From Myxococcota bacterium (GTDB lineage Bacteria; Myxococcota_A; UBA9042; DTJE01): DNA of 45,457 bases. This document shows positions 42,707 to 45,457 of this stretch, piece by piece (positions within the stretch are counted from its first letter, which is position 1; the number at the start of each line of letters is the position of its first letter). The DNA is taken from contig JAGOKF010000023.1 of the NCBI GenBank assembly GCA_017994695.1, positions 1-45,457 on the forward strand, written 5' to 3'. Position numbers and translations under genes: made by a program. The notes below the pieces were generated by a model. That model saw only the letters and a program-made list of their open reading frames with translations, made no database searches and was not told the origin of the DNA.

Positions 42707-43513
42707 TCAGTCCTCCCGTCCGTCGTGGGGGGATTCCGATCCCGGTCGCCCGGCCTCGGGTTTCCTGGCGGCTTCCTCTTCCTTCTGGCGCTGCATCCGC
42801 CGGTCGATCACCCACCAGATGCCGGTCATCACCGCACCCATCGTCAGGAACACCGGCGGCACCGCGGTCATCGCGTAGAGCGTCCTCTGCGGCATCGGGC
42901 GGTCGTCAAGCCGGTTGCCGAGGGTCAGCATCTCCAGTTCGAAGGGCGCCAGGTAGAGCACGCAGGTTCCCCCGACCTCGGTCTCCCCGAAGACCTTGCC
43001 CTGGTAGCGATCCGGGTTCTCCCGGATGCGGCGATGGGCCTCGGCCAGGAGTTCGTCCCGTTCGCCGAAGATGGTGGCCTGGACCGGACAGGCGGCGGTG
43101 CAGCCCGGCTGCTGGCCCTGGGAGACCCGCTTCTGGAAGCACATCTGGCACTTGCGGACCAGGGGCACCGGCGACTCCCAGGAGTAGCGCGGGATGCCGA
43201 AGGGGCAGGCCATCATGCAGTACCGGCAGCCGAGGCACTTCCTGTCGTCGTAGATGACCGGCCCTTCGGAGGTCTTCTGGAGGGCGCCGACCGGGCAGGC
43301 GGAGGCGCAGGCGGGCTGGATGCAGTGCATGCACTGCCGCCGCACGAAGTGGTCCTCCTTCCGGACCACGCTGCACCAGCGTTCCGACGAGAGCCCGTCG
43401 TTCAGCAGCCACCGGAAGGGCAGTTGGGGCCCCAGGTCGTTGGCCATGCGGCAGGCGTCCACGCAGCGTTCACACCCGATGCACAGCGTCACGTCGGTCA
43501 GGATCGCCTTCAT
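42707..43513 (-). CDS. Ferredoxin-type [4Fe-4S] subunit with C-terminal membrane helix
   Basis: 268 aa. Sixteen cysteines in four cluster sets: 11/14/17/21, 61/64/69/73, 93/96/99/103 and 122/125/138/142, as in HmcB, HybA and DmsB. A membrane helix spans about 213-236, then an Arg/Lys-rich tail (RRMQRQK) that by the positive-inside rule should stay in the cytoplasm, which would put the clusters outside. Yet the chain starts directly with MKAILTDVTLCIGCERC and has no Tat or Sec signal. The role is electron transfer between the membrane subunits. The ATG overlaps the stop of the preceding gene as ATGA. Confidence 0.9.
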   Translation of the reverse strand: MKAILTDVTLCIGCERCVDACRMANDLGPQLPFRWLLNDGLSSERWCSVVRKEDHFVRRQCMHCIQPACASACPVGALQKTSEGPVIYDDRKCLGCRYCMMACPFGIPRYSWESPVPLVRKCQMCFQKRVSQGQQPGCTAACPVQATIFGERDELLAEAHRRIRENPDRYQGKVFGETEVGGTCVLYLAPFELEMLTLGNRLDDRPMPQRTLYAMTAVPPVFLTMGAVMTGIWWVIDRRMQRQKEEEAARKPEAGRPGSESPHDGRED

Positions 43514-44151
43514 CGCGTCACCTCCTGGGTCCGGGGGGCCGTCCCGGGGCAGGGCGGAGGCATCAGCACGCACCGGGACACCCGGGTGAAGGGAAGCAGC
43601 ACCAGCAGCAGGTCGGCCGAGAGGAAGTGCAGCAGGGCCGTCGTGTCCGGGGCCAGGGGGCTGCGGCCCGGGTGGGCGACCAGGTAGCCCGTGACGAAGG
43701 CCGTCCAGGCCAGCACGAGAGGCGCCCAGTCCACCAGGGACCAGGACCGGCGCACGGACCGGTCCAGCAGGCGCGCGACCAGCAGGGCACCCAGCGTCAC
43801 CATCGTGATCCGGGTCAGCAGGTCGGTCCACGCCGCCGGGACCGAGGGCCACAGCAGTCCGAGCGACCGGCCCCAGAGGCGGGCATGTCCCAGGTAGAAG
43901 AGGGGTACCACGACGACACCGGCCAGGGACGCCCAGACCAGCACCTCGACCCACCAGGGATTGCGCCCCGCACGCGTGACGGGGTCCAGCCAGCGCCGCA
44001 GGCCCTGGCCCAGGGCCCGGAAGGGCTTTCTCGGGTCCGCGGCGACGAGGATCATGGCGTTCTGCAGGAACTGGGAGAGGACGCCCAGGATCGCCACCGC
44101 CAGGCAGAACCGGAACACCGGTCCCGACAGGAAGGAGAGGAATCCGTCCAT
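43510..44151 (-). CDS. NarI/HmcE-like membrane cytochrome b subunit
   Basis: 213 aa with about five helices. The layout and the segments LFYLGHARLWG (His89) and LLHFLSADLLLVLLPFTR (His175) resemble the NarI-like subunits of Hmc, Tmc and DsrM, which carry haem b and oxidise quinol. The last segment reads PFTRVSR where I would expect a further His after PF, so the haem b set may be incomplete. GGAGG lies 7 nt before the ATG. First gene of the redox operon and coupled by ATGA to the ferredoxin gene. Confidence 0.72.
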   Translation of the reverse strand: MDGFLSFLSGPVFRFCLAVAILGVLSQFLQNAMILVAADPRKPFRALGQGLRRWLDPVTRAGRNPWWVEVLVWASLAGVVVVPLFYLGHARLWGRSLGLLWPSVPAAWTDLLTRITMVTLGALLVARLLDRSVRRSWSLVDWAPLVLAWTAFVTGYLVAHPGRSPLAPDTTALLHFLSADLLLVLLPFTRVSRCVLMPPPCPGTAPRTQEVTR

Positions 44152-44212
44152 CCGCACGCCTCCGCGCAAGTGGGGATCCGCCCGGCGGGACCGGCCGGAC
44201 CCGACGGACGGC

Positions 44213-44241
44213 AACGTAAACAAGACAACTCCGGCCGTCAA
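44213..44241 (-). promoter_or_regulatory. Promoter of the redox operon
   Basis: In an AT-rich island (about 44211-44280), minus-strand TTGACG (44241-44236) and TACGTT (44218-44213) are 17 nt apart, giving a leader of about 55 nt. No Fnr-type box was recognised. Confidence 0.45.
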
Positions 44242-44323
44242 TAGAAAAGTAATGATTCCAACAGGATGAAAATGGTCCGAGAAATTCCGGCAGCGCGGTG
44301 CCTGGCGTGGTTCCGAAGGGCCG

Positions 44324-45427
44324 TCAGTTGACGATGGATTCCATCAGGGCGGTGCCCTCCGTCAGGGGGACCTCGGTGCCGTCCTCCAGGACCAGCACCA
44401 GGTCGGGCGTGCCTTCCTGGCGGTAGATGACGGGATTCCCGGCCACGGCCTGGGCGATGGTGCGCTGGGCCCAGGGCAGGCGCTCCAGCACCGCGTCCCG
44501 CTCGTGGACCCTCCGGCCGGTGAAGGTCCCCTGGATGGTTCCCCTGGGGAATTTCGCCTCGATGCGGTAGCGCGTGGCGTAGGAGTGCCCCTTCTTCGAG
44601 GGGTCCCGGGCCTCCTGGTCCGTCTCCAGCGTGAACCGGTCCGTCAGGGCCAGGACCCGGTTCCTGTCGGTGACCAGCAGCCTCAGGATGGGGGCGGACC
44701 CGTAGTCCTTCCGCGGGCGGAAGGCCAGCAGGGCGACGGTGTGGTCCTTGTGAAAATAGCGCACGGTCCACCAGTGGGAGGACCACTTGCTGCTCATCTC
44801 GGTGTTCACCATGTGGTCCAGGTAGCCGGCTCCCTTCAGGCGCACCCGCTGGCCCCCGACCGACAGGTCCCCTTCGAAGTCCCCCCGAGGCACGTGGAAG
44901 AAGGACTGCACGAAGTCCTCGCAGCCGTCGTCCAGGCAGATCCGGCCGCCGTGGAACTTCACCCCGTCGGTCCATCCTCGGAGCCTGCCGTGGAGGCGGA
45001 GTTCCGACCCCTCGACCCGGAAGGTGGCGGTCCGGCCCTGGAGGGACAGGGAATGGGGCCCGATGGCCAGGGAGTTCCCGTCGAAATCCTCCCGGTAGTC
45101 CTTCTGGTCGTATTCCCATCCGTAGGGTTTTCCCTGGCCTCCGGGCATCGTCAGGTTCACGCTGACGGCGCTGCGGCCGGAGGTCACCCCGATGTTGCTG
45201 TACATGAAGTTGACGTAGAGGACGTGCCCCTCGTCGGACTGGAGGATCATGGTCCAGGACTCGGTGTAGTACTTGGAGTCGTGGGGATGGCGCAGGAAGT
45301 CGGTTCGCCCGGTGGGCTGGACCGCGGCCCCGGTCGCTTCGGTCTTCATCCGGGCCCAGCCCGGGGAGGAAAGGACGCAGAGGGCCAGCATGGCCGCGCC
45401 GGCGATTCTTGAAACGGGTCGGTTCAT
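44324..45427 (-). CDS. Secreted Svf1/AttH-like (CrtC-type lipocalin) protein
   Basis: 367 aa with a signal peptide (hydrophobic core about 9-22, cleavage near GWA). The N-terminal part YTESWTMILQSDEGHVLYVNFMYS and the later GYLDHMVNTEMSSKWSSHWWTVRYF follow the pattern of the Svf1/AttH/CrtC superfamily of paired lipocalin-like domains, some of which are hydratases of carotenoids or oxidative-stress proteins. Function here is unassigned. Two starts are possible; ATG 45427 has GGGAG at the right distance, ATG 45433 is too close to it. It precedes the redox operon on the same strand, but that operon has its own promoter. Confidence 0.7.
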   Translation of the reverse strand: MNRPVSRIAGAAMLALCVLSSPGWARMKTEATGAAVQPTGRTDFLRHPHDSKYYTESWTMILQSDEGHVLYVNFMYSNIGVTSGRSAVSVNLTMPGGQGKPYGWEYDQKDYREDFDGNSLAIGPHSLSLQGRTATFRVEGSELRLHGRLRGWTDGVKFHGGRICLDDGCEDFVQSFFHVPRGDFEGDLSVGGQRVRLKGAGYLDHMVNTEMSSKWSSHWWTVRYFHKDHTVALLAFRPRKDYGSAPILRLLVTDRNRVLALTDRFTLETDQEARDPSKKGHSYATRYRIEAKFPRGTIQGTFTGRRVHERDAVLERLPWAQRTIAQAVAGNPVIYRQEGTPDLVLVLEDGTEVPLTEGTALMESIVN

Positions 45428-45457
45428 CGTCATGCTCCCGAAACAAGGGGGGTCAGG

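Noticed and set aside
1-45457. Intrinsic terminators with T tracts, insertion sequences, CRISPR arrays
   Set aside because: No hairpin followed by a run of T was found in any gap, no transposase-like protein is encoded, and no regularly spaced direct repeats were seen.

Overview
The window is about 45 kb of very GC-rich, gene-dense bacterial chromosome with 35 protein genes, no RNA genes, no mobile elements and no CRISPR array. The cell is Gram-negative: there is an outer-membrane barrel protein, many lipoproteins, a Tat-type lipoprotein and periplasmic multiheme cytochromes c. The mix points to a Myxococcota/Bradymonadota-like or other former deltaproteobacterial lineage, probably able to respire anaerobically. 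Evidence for this is the Asp-Pro-Gly-rich lipoprotein linkers, an octaheme HAO-family cytochrome, an Hmc-like NrfD complex, and an enzyme typical of lysine fermentation. The placement is inference; no rRNA or marker phylogeny is available here.

Layout. 1-7.0 kb: a hybrid sensor kinase whose frame is broken by a TAG near the window edge, an outer-membrane barrel, an AlgI-type MBOAT acyltransferase with its SGNH esterase partner, and a secreted alpha/beta hydrolase. 7.1-11.8 kb (all minus strand): kdd, glnA, octaheme cytochrome and Crp/Fnr regulator, a nitrogen-themed run. 12.0-14.8 kb (plus): thiM-thiE-thiL and a small Cys-rich DUF6485 protein, each start overlapping the previous stop as ATGA. 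14.8-21.1 kb: a polytopic membrane protein, an OPA-family transporter and two divergent lipoproteins, one with duplicated DUF1566 domains. 21.3-28.6 kb: hemolysin-III-like protein, PIG-L deacetylase, then plsC, GH31 glucosidase, ADP-dependent sugar kinase and prmA. 28.7-31.2 kb: two small secreted proteins flanking mntP. 31.2-35.4 kb: sbcDC. 35.7-40.7 kb: Tat lipoprotein PIG-L deacetylase, M2/ACE-like lipoprotein peptidase, beta-propeller lipoprotein. 40.9-45.4 kb: a three-gene membrane redox complex and an Svf1/AttH-like secreted protein.

The most notable system is the redox operon at 40.9-44.2 kb. It encodes a NarI-like membrane subunit, a four-cluster ferredoxin subunit with a C-terminal membrane helix and no export signal, and an NrfD quinone-handling subunit fused to a periplasmic hexaheme cytochrome. 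This resembles a reduced Hmc complex in which two polypeptides have become one. Next in interest are the nitrogen run, the archaeal-type ADP-dependent sugar kinase in a starch/maltose-like operon, and DUF6485 coupled to thiamine genes.

Expression style: seven ATGA stop/start overlaps show strong translational coupling. Several intergenic regions carry TTGAC(A/G) boxes spaced 16-18 nt from poor -10 boxes. No hairpin followed by a T tract was found, so termination is probably mostly factor-dependent.
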